From a virus, in IMG/VR virus record IMGVR_UViG_3300009026_001181, positions 1-30,562 of that record: DNA of 30,562 bases; one strand, given 5' to 3'. Made by a program: the position numbers and the translations under genes. The notes below the pieces were generated by a model. That model made no database searches. It had not been told where the DNA came from and saw only the letters and a program-made list of their open reading frames with translations. Below, piece after piece: positions 29,476 to 30,562 of the stretch (its first letter is position 1; each line of letters begins with the position of its first letter).

Positions 29476-29714
29476 CAAACCAACAAGCGGGAATGGTAGT
29501 AGCAATAGAACACGCGAAACGATTTTTATTGACAATATGCCCAATGCAGGAGTTACCTAACGAATACGTCCAGAGTATCGTGGGAGCATATAGGGACAAC
29601 AGCATCTCATTCTATCAAGCACTACATGAGTTCAGACAGATTGAAAAGGAACTTGAGGCAATGGTAAATGTCAATGTCTATCTGAACAATGTCATTGATG
29701 GTAAGGAAGAATAA
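29472..29714 (+). CDS. Small soluble hypothetical protein (80 aa)
   Basis: ATG 29472 overlaps the previous stop (ATGA). MTNQQAGMVVAIEHAKRFLL, then a helical body (EYVQSIVGAYRDNSISFYQ, HEFRQIEKELEAMV), ending NNVIDGKEE. No membrane segment and no known motif. It is the last member of the coupled chain, and a promoter for the next gene begins 4 bases after its stop. Confidence 0.6.
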   Translation: MTNQQAGMVVAIEHAKRFLLTICPMQELPNEYVQSIVGAYRDNSISFYQALHEFRQIEKELEAMVNVNVYLNNVIDGKEE

Positions 29715-29717
29715 TAC

Positions 29718-29745
29718 TTGACATATCGTTTCAAGTATATAAAAT
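29718..29745 (+). promoter_or_regulatory. Sigma70-like promoter
   Basis: TTGACA (29718-29723), 16-base spacer, TAAAAT (29740-29745, five of six). About 10 bases downstream is the inverted repeat GAATCA-TGG-TGATTC, a possible operator or leader hairpin. Confidence 0.58.
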
Positions 29746-29813
29746 AAATTTTGAGAATCATGGTGATTCTTAAATAAGAAAAATGAAACATAACAAAACA
29801 AAGTAAAAAGTAA

Positions 29814-30014
29814 ATGAATAATAATTCAAAAGAGTTGGTGAAGCAATTTGTATATCAAGTATTGGATGACGATTGCGGTATCAGTAAAGAATCCTATGAT
29901 ATGCTAAACCTTATCATGGTTACTGAGAGGGAAATGGCAAGTGTCCTCCACGATGTTGTCGCAATGGCAGTCGAATCAAATGGACGATACGTTATCAATC
30001 CCAAGGAGAAATGA
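29814..30014 (+). CDS. Small hypothetical protein (66 aa)
   Basis: MNNNSKELVKQFVYQVLDDD, then ESYDMLNLIMVTEREMASVL, ending YVINPKEK. Acidic and largely helical, with no known motif. Downstream of a clear promoter and a leader of about 65 bases. Probably one of the many small early proteins of T4-type phages. Confidence 0.58.
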   Translation: MNNNSKELVKQFVYQVLDDDCGISKESYDMLNLIMVTEREMASVLHDVVAMAVESNGRYVINPKEK

Positions 30015-30116
30015 TTTGATAATCGGCATAATTCCATTTCAGTCCTTACCGATTGGACACATTTTTCATTGGAATGGTTGCGTTTGCAAGAGTCCGTAAA
30101 ACTTGCACTTTTCTTT

Positions 30117-30263
30117 ATGCTCACAATAAAAAAACCATTTAATTATTTCTATCCAGTATATTTTGCAATAGCAATGTATTTTGGCTTGACAGGATTGGTG
30201 AGTTGGCATATCATTCTTTTATTATTCTTACACAATATTACAATCACATTCAATAAAAAATAG
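30117..30263 (+). CDS. Small membrane protein (48 aa)
   Basis: ATG 30117 (MLTIKKPFNYFYPVYFAI). A TTG at 30069 would extend it. Two hydrophobic stretches are likely: FYPVYFAIAMYFGLTGLV and IILLLFLHNITI. It ends in FNKK, consistent with a two-pass protein with a cytoplasmic basic tail. No family recognised; the start is uncertain. Confidence 0.45.
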   Translation: MLTIKKPFNYFYPVYFAIAMYFGLTGLVSWHIILLLFLHNITITFNKK

Positions 30264-30272
30264 TGTTGAAAA

Positions 30273-30280
30273 CATAAATA
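30273..30280 (+). promoter_or_regulatory. Late promoter motif CATAAATA
   Basis: Lies 22 bases before ATG 30303, a longer spacing than at the other tagged genes. Confidence 0.45.
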
Positions 30281-30302
30281 GATGAAATAAATCACACTAC
30301 GA

Positions 30303-30491
30303 ATGAAAATATCAGAACTTCAAGAACTTTTAATTGAAACAATTTTAAATACTACCAGAGACGAATTGAAAAAAGATGAGACTATTGCGGAACATATTGG
30401 AATAGAAGATGTTGATTTCGATTCTAACGACAACTTGCTCATCACTATGGATGATGGGACAAACTTTGAAGTGAAAATAAAAAAGAACTGA
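30303..30491 (+). CDS. Small tagged hypothetical protein (62 aa)
   Basis: The leader MKISELQELLIETILNTTRD has an L-I-E site at E12 and resembles the tagged cargo genes. The remainder is acidic (GIEDVDFDSNDNLLITMDDG) and ends in a strand with VKIKKN. It may be a small internal head protein. No domain recognised. Confidence 0.52.
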   Translation: MKISELQELLIETILNTTRDELKKDETIAEHIGIEDVDFDSNDNLLITMDDGTNFEVKIKKN

Positions 30492-30492
30492 G

Positions 30493-30500
30493 AATAAATA
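30493..30500 (+). promoter_or_regulatory. Late promoter motif AATAAATA
   Basis: Lies 6 bases before ATG 30507 and starts 2 bases after the preceding stop. Confidence 0.5.
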
Positions 30501-30506
30501 TATTAT

Positions 30507-30562
30507 ATGGCATTCTCAGAACTTTGCAACTCAATCATATCTAATCTTTTATTTGAAAGCAT
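30507..30562 (+). CDS. Start of another tagged gene, partial
   Basis: Only 18 complete codons are visible before the window ends. MAFSELCNSIISNLLFES has the same amphipathic character as the other leaders and an L-F-E site at E17, with a late motif 6 bases upstream. It suggests that the tagged series continues beyond the right edge. The product is unknown. Confidence 0.55.
   Translation, partial: MAFSELCNSIISNLLFES

Overview
The window is a piece of a large, AT-rich tailed-phage genome of the T4 superfamily, not a bacterial chromosome. The evidence is an adjacent rIIA/rIIB pair (the rIIB-like protein has 312 residues, the same as T4 RIIB), a PhoH-type ATPase, a tRNA cluster, a group I intron, a homing-type endonuclease, long repeat-rich tail fibre genes, and many copies of the T4-type late promoter motif TATAAATA next to late-type genes. 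No host can be named. The autotransporter-type repeats in one fibre only hint at a Gram-negative host.

Bases 1-11325 hold a leftward block of virion fibre and adhesin genes. It has a partial protein with autotransporter-associated beta-strand repeats, a fibre with a YadA-like head, two further fibre or structural proteins, a short fibre-associated protein, a glycine-rich adhesin, a small Cys-containing protein, a fibre carrying an alpha/beta-hydrolase (esterase-like) domain plus a lectin-like C-terminus, and a 1138-residue repeat fibre. They share N-terminal anchors and a short NSAxW repeat, so this is a shuffled paralogous family.

Bases 11337-21619 start with a divergent late-promoter pair and phoH, followed by the most interesting part. 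At least eight neighbouring genes, plus two more at the right edge, begin with a similar short amphipathic peptide ending near an (L/I)-x-E site. A late-promoter motif lies only 5-9 bases upstream of most of their start codons. The bodies behind the tag are unrelated: a polyvalent-protein-like domain, an ADP-ribosyltransferase-like domain, a CCA-adding tRNA nucleotidyltransferase, a GNAT-type acetyltransferase, an HExxH metalloprotease and several unknowns. Two adjacent genes share an identical 58-base module (promoter, start codon and tag) in front of different cargo, and two others are bracketed by direct repeats. My reading is a cassette of virion-packaged, probably injected proteins, analogous to T4 Alt and the internal proteins, spread by exchange of a promoter-plus-tag module. 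A TnpB element (IS200/IS605 type) sits inside this block.

Bases 21620-25735 hold probable early or middle genes: a small ORF, rIIA and rIIB (with a 35-base repeated leader in front of the first two), and a membrane-anchored LysM protein.

Bases 25732-27044 are an RNA region behind a sigma70-like promoter. It has tRNAs Met(CAU), Thr(UGU), Asn(GUU), Leu(UAA) and Arg(UCU), a tRNA-like gene split by a group I intron, and a duplicated structured element with one compensatory base change. Four of the five intact tRNAs do not encode CCA, which fits the phage carrying its own CCA-adding enzyme.

Bases 27100-30562 hold a Vsr-like homing endonuclease, an HhH-GPD glycosylase-like gene followed by a chain of four small overlapping ORFs, and further small ORFs. 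The last two again carry the tag.
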